Source: Trichoplax sp. H2
Lineage: Eukaryota > Placozoa > Uniplacotomia > Trichoplacea
DNA length: 64,000 nt
Assembly (NCBI GenBank): GCA_003344405.1
Contig: NOWV01000014.1
Location: 434,001-498,000, forward strand
Direction: 5' to 3'
Below the pieces are notes generated by a model. The model had not been told where the DNA came from and made no database searches. It saw only the letters and a list, made by a program, of their open reading frames with translations. The position numbers and the translations under genes are program-made. Shown here piece after piece: positions 11,052 through 24,239 of the stretch; position 1 is the stretch's first letter, and each line of letters begins with the position of its first letter.

Positions 11052-12210
11052 ACATGAATTTCTGTCGCGGTTCTGGCATGTACCTATTATATACAGTATT
11101 GTCCATTTACGAAACGGTCTTATGTCGCATGCAATCGATATAAATTATGTCCAGAGATTATAACGCGATATCCATATAGTCATCTTTATGTGCAACTCCA
11201 TACACCCCAACTTCTCAAATTTTCTACTAGTAATCCCGTAACTAGCAACTACTCATGATTATTTTATAGTACAACTTGGATATTTTAAAAATTCTATGAA
11301 TTTTATGTATATATACGATCTAAGTCTATCGATAAATAAGTACTCATGATCATTTATCAGATGAATAAGTAAAGATCATAGACTTGTAGCGGTGCTAAAA
11401 GCTCTTTAACTTCTCTTATATTTGGTAATTTAATTCGATACTCATATCCCAATAACATGTTGCTATAGATTGCAGTATCGCGTAAAGTATTAATTATGTC
11501 GAAGATAAAATCAAGAAGTCATGAAAATAATATTTGATACAGAAATTAGTAATGTCTAATAATAATTAATACCTAATAATAGTTAAATAGACATAAGATT
11601 TACCATCAGTAAATCTATTTATTTTTTTAACGTCAACAATCGCTTCAGTTGTAATAATTAATAACGAAACTGTATCTCATGAGAAACAAATGATGAAAAT
11701 GAAATATTTAATTATTTTAAAATAGGCAATCTTTCATCTTGTTCAAATTATCATTAAAATAGAAGACATGTTGACTACTTTATATCAACAGGACAAGCTT
11801 GATCAGTGATCATAGGCTATAAAATAAGATCTCAATTAAAATATTTCTGGGCTAAGCTTACAAGAGGATAAATCGTTACAGGAAGAACTGGATCTTTGCG
11901 GTAATCATAAATATTCATATCCTTATTTTATAATAACTGAAGGGATAGCAGAGCAAATACGTATTATTTACTTATAACTATATAATATGAAATAGATGAT
12001 ACTTAATCTCATATATACTGTAATGCAAACTTTAATCTGTTATCTAAATCATCTAAGTTAGAAGATTTAATATCTATAGAGATTTAAGTTAACTTAAAGT
12101 CATCCAATACTTTCAAAGTAACGAAGAAAAATTAAAGTCCGATTCATTAATGCAATTTATTCAAGTTTTCTCTAATGTATTGGGTCATTATAGTAACATA
12201 TTAATATTCC

Positions 12211-15200
12211 TTATCGAGTATACATAGGAGAAAAATGATCAGGATCGTTGTATTGACTGCAACAAGTAGGCGAGACATTAACAGCTAAAATGATAGAGCA
12301 AATAGTAGAAAGACCAGCTAAAACACCAGCTACTACAATAATGGCATTATATGTGCCGCTAGCAGTAATGATACCTCCCATGATAAGGCAGACCACAGCT
12401 TGTGCTACATAAGCAAGACTTGTTAATGCAGCTATAAATAAATCGATTCGCCATTGAGGTATAAAAAAACTTTTACCACCTCCCAATGTTTCTCTTTCGG
12501 AATTCTAAATATCGATGGGATACAATTATCGATATTAAATTTACTTATTTATAATAAAGTTATTTCAATACAGAATGTAGTAAGCTAATTGGGTTAGAAC
12601 TGAATGAAAGCAAAGTTACGGAAGTGAGAACTTGACTATTTCAACTTTATAATGTATTGTACAAGCTAACCCTAATCCAACCCTAAATAAAGTTAAGAGC
12701 GTATTATGGAGGTAAACTTCGTCTATTTCAAATTTGTGATTTAATAGAGTAATAATTTAAAATCTAAAGGAAGCAACAGTATATATACAATTATTTCACT
12801 ACGATATATAAGTTGGTCTAAAATTAAATAAAGTAAACATGAAGGAGATCAAGAACTTGCCTACTTCAAGGTAATATCACAACATCATTGATCATTATAC
12901 TCGTCAACATTGAATAATTAAATCATCCTAGATATAATTTATGAAACTCTATTAATTCAAGATAAATCTTCTTTATAAGTTAATATATTAATCAGGGATA
13001 TGAAATGCGGTATGAGTACAACTTGTTAAATCAGATTATCTAGAATTTGACCATTAAATAAACATTGATAAATTGCCTAATTGTAACTGTAAAAATTTGT
13101 TAATTTTTTGATTTTTCTGCAGAAATGACTATTGGCACTCAACAAATTATCTGATGTTTTTGGCTATTAGGTATATTTATGTGTAAAAAATTAGTTAAAA
13201 ACTATATATAGAGTAGAAATTTCTAAAATTTCTACTAACTCTTCATCGATACTAGTGGAACGGTTGTGAAAATTGATGATATACATACATAAATTATGGA
13301 AGCTGACGGCTAATACTACGCTAAGGCTGAGTTAGAACAAGAATTGAGAATTAAAAAGATTTACCTTAGCATTGACAGAGTTTTGATAGCTTGAGACCAA
13401 CATAAAGGGTAAAGAAATTAAAGCTGCCAAGTGTAATCCTGACAGTGCCGATAAAACTAAAACGGCGGAAGTATTGGCTACACTACCAATAATGGCCATA
13501 GCAACTGCAAATGTAAACTGGCTCAGAATGTAAACAATACGAATATCAATCAAATTAATGATGAATTTCATCAGGAAAGCCAATATAGAATATGAGATGA
13601 AATGTAACAGCAAGGCCCAACAACCCAATTGGATACCAGTTTTAAAATAGGTTTGATTAATGTTGAAATTAAAATTAATGTTGTGATTATCAATATAGAT
13701 AACTTGGCCAACATATTGAGTAAAAAATAATTGATAGCTAACAAATGCAGACCAACCAAAGAATTGAGTGATGCATAGTAGTAGTAATGGTTTAGGCATC
13801 GTCAAGAATGATTTTAGAATGAGAAAGAAAGTAATGGGCTGTGAATCATTTAAATCTTGGTCTGTAATTTCATCATAACTCTCTGCATCATCATCCTCCT
13901 CTTCGTTATTATCTCGTCTTTCTGCGGAAGAATTACTTTCGCCTTGTTGATATTTTTCTTTCCGATTCGCTTGGTTTTCATCCGTTTCTAGCTGTTGATA
14001 TGTATGATTATTGCTATAACCGTTTGAGCGGTTGCCGCCTTGCATATTAGTTAAGCCTCTTGAGGGACGAGTACTCGGCTCTCTCATGCTGATTAAGGTT
14101 AATCCAATACATATAACAAACATAATAATGGCAATATTGAAGACCACTTGAATTTGATCATCTAGTGTATATAGCCAGTCAATAGCTATTCATCGAAAGG
14201 AATAAGAATGCATCAAAATGACTGTAAGTCATAATTTCATATCTGTGCAAGTTATTGCCTTAGATCGCTGTGCCTATACCATATACTTGTACTTCCTTTA
14301 ATAGCTACAGTATTCATTGAAAGTAATAATATACTGTATTAAATAAGCAAAAATAGTGATAAATTGCTTAGATGTCTGCCAATATTACTGCTTATAATTT
14401 GATATTCATACTGTATTTGATTCCTCTCAACTAACTATTCCTTGAAAGGAAATAAAACCATTAGGGATTTAGGGATTAAGTAGAAAGGTAAATGACAATT
14501 TTATATCTACAAATGTTACTAATAACGGTAGGTAATTCATCTTAATAGCTATGATATTTTATTGTGAGAAAGGACGATATGAAAAGGTTTAAAGTAGTGA
14601 TAAATTGAATTTTATACTTCGAACGCATTTTATAGTTGACTTACCGCTTAACATATACGCCAAACAGCTGCCAAAGCCAGCAACGACAGCAAAGAGATTA
14701 ATTGCGAATTGTCTCTGAGTTGATGGAGTAACATCCAACATGTAGGATCGCGTTGCAATTTGACAGGTATCAGTTGAAAAATCAGTTAAAACAACGCCTA
14801 AAGCAGTAAAAACGATTCCCCATGGATGGTAGTGATCATTGTCAGTGTGAGCATGGCGACCAATCGATTCGCCGTTAGCAATAAAAATAAGTCCAATAAT
14901 TACACCAACAGCGAAAATTAATACAAATGGCCTTCGACGGCCCATTCGACTATGGCAACCATGACTTAAGATGGCCACTTTGGGTTGAAATATTAAGCAT
15001 AAAATGGGACTAATTGACCAAATCATACTGGCAAAAGTCATGTTCATATTTAGTTTATAAAATATGGGGATAACATAAGCAGTAGCAATGGCATACGAAA
15101 ATTGGGTAGCATAAATGGTGCAACTGACAAGTAAGAGCTGCCATTTAGGTAGCAATTGATTGCCGTTTTCTTGATATTTCCTAATATTACTACTACCACC

Positions 15201-15320
15201 AGTAGTTTTGCTTGCTTTATCAACATGGCTACTTGATTCTCCGTGATCATTGCTTTGACTAGATTTGATACTGCCTTGTTGCACTGATTCACACTGTAAA
15301 GCATCTTCATCTCCGGCCAT
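12211..15320 (-). CDS. SLC45-type sugar/proton transporter, three exons, intact, diverged paralogue
   Basis: Exons 15320-14645, 14161-13365 and 12504-12211 join in phase to 588 residues, all with GT-AG. The start is the ATG at 15318-15320. The N-terminal 58 residues are hydrophilic, rich in Ser, Gln and Asp. The family signature M-G-R-R-R-P-F lies at about 126-132 after TM2, preceded by H-G-C-H-S-R. The loop between TM6 and TM7 is long and strongly acidic, with a run of Glu/Asp, as in vertebrate SLC45A proteins. Exon 2 carries most of TM6-TM11; exon 3 carries the last segments and a short Cys/Pro tail. Fewer introns and low identity to the plus-strand pair show an older duplication. Intron 2 (12505-13364) contains sequence shared with 5,560-5,990. 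Substrate unknown; sugar with proton is the family expectation. Confidence 0.88.
13212..13236. other. perfect 11-bp-arm palindrome in intron
   Basis: AGTAGAAATTT and AAATTTCTACT are separated by CTA inside intron 2 of the minus-strand transporter. The paralogous position near 5,879-5,905 keeps a degenerate palindrome centred on TAGCTA. It may form a cruciform; no function is implied. Confidence 0.5.
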
Positions 15321-16659
15321 GATTATTTTTTTATTAATTAATCGTTAGGAGCTATAAAATCTGTTCACAATAGGGTATCAGATTTGGTATTTTACGATGC
15401 TGAGGTTAGATAGTTAATAATCTTTTAGCTTGCCAACCTTTGCTAATACTCTAACAGAAATTATAAATTTGGAAATGAATGGCAGACTATAATGAGCGCG
15501 ATACTAACTTGTAGGCCTGAGATTGCAATTTTGGAAATGGACCTCAGACGATAGTAAGCGTTTTATGAGCGTGTAAACTTGTGTATTTTATAATACGAAG
15601 GTTGGATGATGAATAATGTTTTGGTTCATCAGCTTTGGTGACTATTCTTGCAGTAGTATTTGATAGTAGTGAGATTGGATAATGGATAATTTTACTTGTT
15701 CAGTAGAGAGGTATGGATTCCGTCAACAGTCGGGCAATCAACGGATTCCTAGCAAATTAAGTATGCCAAAAAGAATTGAACTATCTTGAGTTTAAGTGCA
15801 GTAATTACTAAATTATAACTTCGACAAGAACATAAATAGATAATATTACTATTTTCAACTTTGTCAATAAAGTGTTTGGGACTAATTCCAATTAGAATCT
15901 AAAAATAAATATAAAATTTATTTTAGTCGATTAATCTTTCATTGTCAAGTTGTAGGGATTATTTTAGATGCTGGACTTCTTCACTGGTTAGTATACCCAC
16001 ATATAGAAGCGATCCTTAGCGCTGCTTCGAACTGGGATAGATCATCTTCGAAAATTTTCAAAGGCTTTCACAGAAAGTACGAGAGCAGATCAAAAACTCA
16101 AACGGACAAATGATCTAATTTTTTGACTTCATTTGCTAGACAAAAAATAGGAGTGGATCATTATTCATTCGAATTATTTCATTGATTCCAGTCATTAGAC
16201 AGAAGAAATGAATGATTGGAGGTTCTTAAATATACTTTCTATTTCTACTTATCGGAATGCTTTCTATAACTGAGTTGAGATTTAATTCTGACGAATAAAA
16301 CTCTTCAATTGGATAAAATCCAGGCCACTCTATTCTACTCTATTTTTGTCTTGACATTTTCACTTCTGTCAATCAAAAAGAACTCTTATTGGGTTCGATT
16401 ACAGGATTCATAATACTCATTTCATTGCCACTTTTATTATTCTTGATGAAAATTGAATAGGCTCAATTCTAATAGAGCAGAAGATGGTGCTAATTTTTTC
16501 TTTAATCACTGATCATTAGGTTGGAACCGGCGGGATATTCTAATGATCGATTCAAGAATTAGCTACTTTTAGTATCATCAAGCGGTGCATGTAGTTGTCT
16601 ATTTTGATTCTACGCCGAGGAGATATTATTTTTTTATATCATCAATTGGTTGGATCCAT
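15321..16659. other. intergenic, nothing recognised
   Basis: 5' flank of the minus-strand transporter. AT-rich, no open frame with a recognisable domain on either strand, no clear repeat. Confidence 0.5.
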
Positions 16660-17390
16660 TGGCAGTAGAAGTCGGAGAAACTCGATTTTTAACATGATAT
16701 TATTGTAGATCTTCTCTTTACTAGCTAATGGTTGAAATTGCAAGCAAAATAATTTGACTTCTGATATAGAATTATTGTAGGTTTGCTTCTTGCTAACTAA
16801 TGGTCGAGATTGCAAGTAAAATAATTTTATTTTTAACGTAGAATTATTGTAGGTTCGCTCTTTGCTAACTAACGGTCGAAGCTACAAGCAAAAAATCTTG
16901 ATTTCTAACACAAAATTATTATAGTTTCGCTCTTTACTAACTAATGGTCGAAACTGCAAGCAAAGCAACAGGATTTCTAACATAGAATTATTGTGGCTAC
17001 ACTCTTTACTGACTAACTATCAAGACTGGAAGCAAAGTAACTTGGTTTCTAATATAGAACTATTGTAGGTCCGGACCTTACTAACTAATGATCGAGATTA
17101 AAATTAGAGTAACTTGATTTCTAACATAGAATTATCGTAGATCCGCTTCTTACCAATTAATGATCATAGCTGGAAGCAAAGTAACTTGATTCTAACATGG
17201 AATTATCGTATGTCCGCTTCTTACTAACTAATGATCGAAATTGAAAGAAGAGTAACGTGACTTCTAAGTGCTAACATAGAATTATCGTAGGTCAGCTCCA
17301 TATTAACTAACGATTGAAACTGGAAGTAGAGTGAGTTTTGATTTCATTTATAAAATCATTGTCAATTCGCTTTTTGCCAACGAACGATCT
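16660..17390. repeat. tandem array, period about 72 bp
   Basis: About ten degenerate units. The anchor ATTATTGTAG (or ATTATCGTAG) recurs near 16698, 16771, 16843, 16914, 16987, 17058, 17131, 17201 and 17281, mostly 70-73 bp apart, each followed by a version of CTAACTAATGGTCGA and AGCAAAGTAACTTGATTTCT. No coding frame is kept across units. Confidence 0.8.
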
Positions 17391-17739
17391 AAACTGATAG
17401 CAGAAAGCTGATTATTGAAGCGAGAGATTCAAAATGGCTCCAGTTTGAACTAGGAATAAACTAGAAATCTTAATTAGTATTGAGACTATTTACTGCAAAG
17501 GTATTTTCCGGTAGGAAAATAAGTATTATTTGTAGTAAGATTGAACTTTGCCGTCAAAAAGTTGATCATCAGATAGAATGTAGAAAAGAGTAGATTCTCA
17601 TATATCGAATTGGAATTTAAGATTGAATAATAGAAAGGCTAACGACGTAGAATATAGATCGCTATCGACCTTTTCTGTCAGGCTATTCTCGATTGTTTAG
17701 AAATAAGTCATATATGGACTAGTACTAGGGAAATTGAGC

Positions 17740-19700
17740 ACTATTTGGATCCAGATCAAAAAAGAAAAGCGTTTCCAAGTTGATTTTTATTTGAATTCTA
17801 ACTGAAATAGTAAATTGATTCAGTGAAATTGCAGAGTCAGAAACGAATCAATTTTGAATCGATGTTAATTCGAATTCTAATGAAGGTGAGAAAGAGATTG
17901 AATGAGATTTCATAACCAAAAAATAAATCAATTTTGAGTCAATCTTCATTTGAATGTGAGTTGAAATACTAATTAGAATTCGAGCCATTCCTCATTCAAA
18001 TTCAGCTTATAGTACGAAAACGATTCAAGAGGATCCACCACTAATATATGAATCTATTTGAGATCGAGTTTACTGGAGTTCTAATTGAAATACTAGGGTG
18101 AATTCGAGCTGATATTCATCTGAATTCTGATTAAAAAGCAAATATGATTCAAGATGATTCCACCGCCCATATACGAACTTATCTTAAGTCAATGTTAATT
18201 GACTTTCTGATTGAAATACTCCTGTAATTTCCCACCGGAATGCATTTAAATTGTAGTTGAAATAGAACAGTGGAATATTAAAAAACGATCTCATTTAAAG
18301 CTATACTAATTCAAATTCTAATTGAAATATTAAAGTGATTCAATGGAATTGTACGGTCCAAAAACAAATCTGTTTTGAGTTAATGTTAGCCTAAATTCTA
18401 ATGAAGATACTAAAGAGATTTAGAGCCGATGCTCATTGGAATTCTAATTGGAATAGGAAGACGATTTAAAGAAATTTCACTACTAAAGAAAATAATTAAA
18501 AGTTTCTAATCAATATTAATTTGAATTCTAATCGAGATGCTAAAGTGATTTCGAGCCAATATTCATTCCGGTAGAAATAGGAAAGTGATTTTAAAGGGAC
18601 GTCGCAATGAGTGAAATGATAAAATTTCGAATCGGTATTAATTTAAATTCTAATAGAAATACTATATGGTGATTTCGAGTCGATATTTATTTGAATTGCA
18701 GTTGAAATAGAAAAGTGATTTAAAGGGATTACGCTGTCAAAAAATGATCCGATTTTGTATCGATACCAATTCGAATTCTACTTGAAATAGAAAAGTGATT
18801 TAATGGGATTACGTTGTCAAAAACCAGTCCTTTTCCAGTGAGCCTTACAAATTCTAATTGTGATTTCTAATAGAAATACTCCATTAATTTCGAGCAGACA
18901 TTCGTTTGAATTCCAATTGAAAAATGGAAGTGAGTACGCTGTCTAAAAATGATCCGATTTGGCATTGATACTAACTTGAATTCTATTTGAAATCCTAAAG
19001 TGATTCAATGGGATTCCACAGTCCAAAACGAGTTTATTTAGAGTCAATGTTAATATGAATTCTAGTTAAAAATACTCAAGTAATTTCGAGTAGACATTCA
19101 TTTGGATTCTAGTTGAAAATGAAAGTGAATCCGTAGTCCAAAAATGATCCAATTTTGTATCAATACTATTTGAGTTGAATTTTAAATTCTACAGTAATTT
19201 AATGAAATTTTAACGTCAAAACGAATCCATTTGGGTCAATATTCATTCGGATTTTAATTGAAATAGTAACGTCATTTTGAGCCGACATTCACTGGATTGT
19301 AGTTGAAATGTAAAAATAATTCCGCTGTCCAAAAATGATTCGATTTTGTATCGATACTAGTTTGAATTCTATTTGATAATCCTAAAGTAATTTAATGGGA
19401 TTCCAGTGTCAAAAACGAATCTGTTTGAGTCAATGTTAATCTAAATTCTAACTGAAATACTCAAGTAATTTCGAGCTGACATTCATTAGAATTATAGTTT
19501 AAATATGAAAGTGATTCTGCTGCTTAAAAGTGATCTAATTTTGTATTAATATTAATTTGAATTCATTCCAAATCCTAAAGTAATTCAGTGGAATATCAAC
19601 GTTAAAAATGAATCTATTTTCAGTCAATGCTTGCTTGAATATTCAAGCTGAAATACTAAAGTGATTGAATAGAATTCCACTGTCGAAAACGAATCTATTT
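17740..19700. repeat. tandem array with about 195-bp higher-order (dimeric) units
   Basis: Units of about 97 bp are built on GAATTCTAATTGAAATACT plus a spacer of the type AAAGTGATT. The variant with ATGATCCGATTTTG recurs at about 18743, 18949, 19144, 19335 and 19530, that is every 191-206 bp, alternating with a variant containing AACGAATCTATTT. Two unit types therefore alternate, as in satellite higher-order repeats. Noncoding. Confidence 0.75.
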
Positions 19701-21779
19701 GGAGTCGATCTTAATTTGATTGAAAGTGTCCAATATGGTGAAGACTCTGATAAAAGGATTGTCCAATTTGTAACAATCTGATTAAGGAGATAGGAAGATA
19801 GAGTAGAAATTACTACACAAGGTAATAGAATCAATCAATGCTGATTTCTCATTTGAGAGAAAACTGGAATTATCATAGAGTTGTCCAGATAAGATATCCA
19901 ATGAGGTTAGAATCATCTCGACTGGTGAATAGAAGTAAACTCTGTATATTCATCTAAAGTGGGAAAAGATATTTTATGATCCTTTGGCTTGAATGAGTCT
20001 AGAACTAACTGGAAATGTGATATCTCAACTCGAGAACGATAGCATGCAGTCCATGGATGGTGAAGAACTTCGCTAAATGATAAAGATCACGCCTTGGCTA
20101 CCTCAAAGAATTAACCTCGTGGACTTGATTATTACTAATTTATGTCTAATTCTAAAGTGTAATAGAATCCCATCCATGAGAACAGAATTAAAATAGTAAA
20201 GTAGAGTGAAGAAATACTGACTAGTTTAGACGTGTTGAACTGGAGTTTAAACCCTCAAGGAATAAATTGGAATCCATCTTGTCCCTTTAAACAATTTACC
20301 GTTAATGGATAGATCAAAGTAACAATACTTTTCTAGTGCAGCAATCAAATACGAGACCATGAGAGTTATTTAAATTAATTATTATTCTTTTAATTAAATA
20401 CTATCTGCCATTTGGGAAATGGATGGGCATGATATCGAATTTAATAGTTACAGGCATAGGGACAGCGATATATTTTTGCCACTTTTTTTATTCAAGCTAC
20501 GTGTACGGCGTAAGCCGAGGGCGAACTTTTTCCTCCATCCGTTCGTCATGATTTTCATCTTTATTACAGTCTGAATTTGTCAACGTCAAAAATTGATGAT
20601 ATTAAAGTATTTGTCTTACCTTACGCGAGAAAAAATGGATCAAGAAAATACCAGCGAGAATGGAAGTAGATCGAATGGAACGATAGTTCGTAGAGGTAGT
20701 AGTTACTCCATTAAAAGGCCATTCTCGTTTTGCGACTAAGCCTGTAAGTGAAGAGATCGGCCTAAACTTATTACAATCTTCCTATCCTGATCAATGGATA
20801 AATCGATCTCAAGTGTAAGAATTCCACTCTAACTATGGGAGAGAAATGTATTAAACTAAGTTGTAGAATTCAATATGCTGTAGAAAATGAACTTAGAATA
20901 GTATTCTCATTGTGCTATCCCCTTCTTGGTCGCTGAAGAAGACAATGGCGTCCTATCGTCGATATTCTAAAGGGCTAATATTCAATTCAATAGCCATTTT
21001 CTTGCACAAAAGGACAGAATGATTCTATTCAAGAACTCTGTAGAAAATGCACCTGCACACTGTGGCCTACATGATGTCGATAGTGTTTCTGTTGTTGTCA
21101 GAGGATAAAGCTAAAAGAAACAATCCAAGGATATCCACCATAGTAAAGAACACAAGCACAATCATCATCATTAATTTTTCATAAGCAGTCCCTATTTTAA
21201 CCTACTCGTCACTGCTGTAATGGCTGTTGGCTATAGCGTGCAACATGCCTTCCATCGACTCGATAGAGTATTAGCTGGTAGGAAATTATCGACTGACTGT
21301 TTCTTTCCGTCGATAAGAGAGGCCAAAGAAAAGTCAATATTGATCTTAAATTGCAATAAGTCAACTTTATTATTCTTCATACTCGATATCAATCAATCGC
21401 TTGGTAATAGATTATTATTTCAATAGTCAGAGAGGAAAGGATTAATTTTGTTTCTATTTTTGGCCTAGTAGAAGTGTAAATGGATATCTTTCAACATGTT
21501 TTTTAGTCCAGGGTAGAGAGAGAGAGTGAGTCAATTGGGGAAAAAATGGCCATTTTCCTGAATCGAATCTGACGAAAACTAACTCTTATGACTGTCATTT
21601 TCGAAGCCATTGCTATCACCTTCAATAGGAATTTCAATAAGGGAAAGGGTGTCGAATAGCGCCATGATGATGGGTGGTCGATGAAGGGTAGATATTTGGC
21701 ATCGAGGATTCATATTTTAGACGATCCAAAGAATTATCTTGAAGATGATAATACAACATATTCAAGATGAATTTTACCA
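19701..21779. other. no supported gene; one 34-codon start-like ORF
   Basis: Mostly without structure. At 20635-20739 an ORF of 34 codons in a good context (AAAAAATGG) begins M-D-Q-E-N-T-S and is followed 8 bases later by CCT|GTAAGT. It could be a first exon whose partners I cannot find. The M-D-Q start recalls the plus-strand transporters, but nothing else aligns. Confidence 0.3.
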
Positions 21780-22040
21780 AGGAATAGGATGTTTATGAAC
21801 ACCGTGATAATCGAGGATCGAAGGACAGAGCTATTTGTGAACGCCAAGATGATCGGTTGTCAAGAAAAAGGATGTTTATTAACACCACGACAATCGATTA
21901 TCAAGGAAAGGGCTGTTTATGAACACTATGATAATGATGGGTTGTTAAGGAAAAGGATGTTCATCTACACCATGAAAGTCGATTGCCTGGGAAATGGACG
22001 TTTATCAACACCATGGTTGCCGATTAGGGTTATATCTTGA
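21780..22040. repeat. minisatellite, period about 42 bp
   Basis: Six units, with the core GGATGTTTATGAACACC and a half like GATAATCGATTGTCAAGGAAA, spaced 41-44 bp. A period near 14 codons leaves an 83-codon frame open, but residues are not conserved between units, so the frame is a by-product. Confidence 0.7.
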
Positions 22041-22620
22041 TCGGCAAGGATAGACATTGGCATCAAGTATTCATTTTTAAAAGTGATATGAAGAATTAGC
22101 TTGAAGATAACAATAGAAACTGATAGTATCAAATAGGAATCTATCAAGGAAGGAGATATTCTCTAGCACTATTTTGCATGAACACCATGATTGACGATTG
22201 TCATGGAAAGGGAGGTTAATGAACTCCATGACGGTATCAAGCTTGAATTTGTCAAGGAAGGGAATGTTCATTAGTACTATTTTGCATGAACACCATGTGG
22301 TCGATTGTCATGGAAAGGGATGTTAATGCGCTCCATGATAGTTGGTCAAGGTTGTAGACAGGATAGATACTGACATGGCGTATTCATTTTTAAAAGCGCT
22401 ATGAAGAATCGCCTTGAAGATGTCCAATTGTCCATACAAACGTACAGCATCAAACATGAATCTGTCAAGGAAGGGAATGTTCATTAGGATCATTTTGCAT
22501 GAACATCATGATGCACAATTGTTATGGAAAGGAACGTTAATAAACTATACGGTAGTTGATCAAGGTTATAGCCTGATCTATCAGGGATAGATATTGATAT
22601 TGTATAAGATAATAGTTATT
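22041..22620. repeat. degenerate longer repeat derived from the same core
   Basis: Continues the 42-bp minisatellite as longer units of about 115 bp with the recurring pieces TTTGCATGAACACCATGA, GATTGTCATGGAAAGG and GTCAAGGAAGGGAATGTTCA. A block around GATAGACATTGGCATCAAG to GAAGAATTAGCTTGAAGAT occurs twice (near 22,047 and 22,365). Confidence 0.6.
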
Positions 22621-22859
22621 TGTTAGTCTTGTTCATTAGTTTGAATTGAACAAGATCGAGTATTCATTTTGAAGCGATATGTAGAATGCGAAAATGGTGA
22701 TTTGATGGTTATACGAATAGAATCGAGAATGCTGTCAAAGATAGTGTATAGAAAATTGACTGCCACAATATTAATAGCAAACTGAAACAAGGCTATACAG
22801 AGGTATTTAAGGTAATAGTTATCCTATAAGGAAATAATTTAATATCTTGACATGCGGAT

Positions 22860-23700
22860 CAATCAATCGGCCGCAAATCTGTCAATGCAATGGCAAAGGC
22901 AACCTCTAAAAATCTTGTTGAATAGGGTAATAAAGTACGATCCACCTGCATTCATTTTTCTGCCTAAAATAGCCAGAGCGCAGTGATGCCATACCTCAAG
23001 TGATTCCCAGAGCGTATAAAGCTTTAACTCCGGTGTAAACTTAGCTGTATTAGAAATCATCGCTAGAATGAATTTAAAACTTTGAGATAAAGCAAGGCTT
23101 AAATGGAGTCAAAAAGCTATTATGGATGCTAAGATCGCTATACATAAAAAAATAATTTACAAGTCTTGACAATTGAGTAAAAGAATCGTCATAAATCCGT
23201 TAGTGCAATGGACTCATTTTAATATTTTCATTGCTTAAATGGATGCATTAGGATCGAAGTGGTAACCCTTGACAATCTTGTTGGATAACATGGATGACCC
23301 AATTACATTCATTTTCATGCTTTAAAGTAATAAGAGCATGATGATGCTTTACTTCTATTTGCAACTTTAAATGAAAGCCAGGCCAGAACAGGGTAATAAG
23401 ACTGCATAAAGGATATAGAGAAAAGATTGAAGATTACGACGACTTCTAAATCTGCTATCATGCATACTATTCGTAAAAGATGTTAAAATGAGCACATTAT
23501 CGTAAACCGTCAGTAAAGCGACGGGAGTTTGCACTAGTTTCTCTGAAAGTATAATCTACTTGCATTCTTTTCCATGCTTATTGTAGAAAGCGCCTACGGA
23601 AACTTGACACATCGGGTGATTTAGAACTGATCGCTAAAAGCAGCGTTCATCCGAAGCAGAATATTGATATCCATTTCTTTTACTTATCATCATGATCTGC
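22860..23700. repeat. degenerate tandem array, period about 310-330 bp
   Basis: Three weak units, each with a version of CGCAAATCTGTCAATGCAATGG, then CTTGTTG and CATTCATTTT.CATGC...TAGAAAGAGC. The third unit holds the 53 bases found again in inverted orientation at 31487-31539. Confidence 0.5.
23486..23538 (+). repeat. 53-bp exact inverted repeat, left copy
   Basis: The reverse complement of 31487-31539 without mismatch. It contains CCGTC and GACGG in inverted order 8 bases apart (seen as CCGTCAGTAAAGCGACGG). It lies inside the third unit of the 310-bp array. Confidence 0.9.
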
Positions 23701-24239
23701 TGAGATTAGTATATCACCTAATTAGTTTATGGAAATGGTATTTCTAGAGATGGTGTACTTAACCTAGTCCGTTTCATCCATCTCGACGACGGAGAAAGCA
23801 AAGTCATAATACTTGCGCAAAGATGGCGATAGTTGAGTTATATCATCGGCAATCACTAGCAATGTGTCCGTAGTTTTATTTCTGTTGATAAAATTCCTAG
23901 AAGGAATTGAAGACACCTAATTTAGGTAATATTATATACCGACATCGTGTAAACAACAATAAGAATGATCTTGCTCATCCATTTTTAATCATTACATTAT
24001 TCTCTTCGAACTCCGATTGGTGTTTTGTGAAGAAATATCGTGTACTGTATTTTGGAAAGAAGATAATTGCCTTTTCTATGCCTTGAAGGCTTCTATTACG
24101 GCTAAAAAAGTAAAAAGATGGATCTTGACGTTACTCATGTAGCAACAACAGCTTATCATAACATTATAGTAGTCCTGTTTCTTGTGGACGATAGATTTTA
24201 GATTCTGCAAGTCATGCATGTATCTTGCCTACCTATTTT

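Noticed and set aside
21067-21171. 34-codon minus-strand frame starting with three Met and strongly hydrophobic
   Set aside because: It looks like a membrane segment, but I found no in-phase flanking exons and no family; too short to support.
21220-21426. 68-codon plus-strand frame
   Set aside because: No domain, no splice partner, and composition like the surrounding noncoding DNA.
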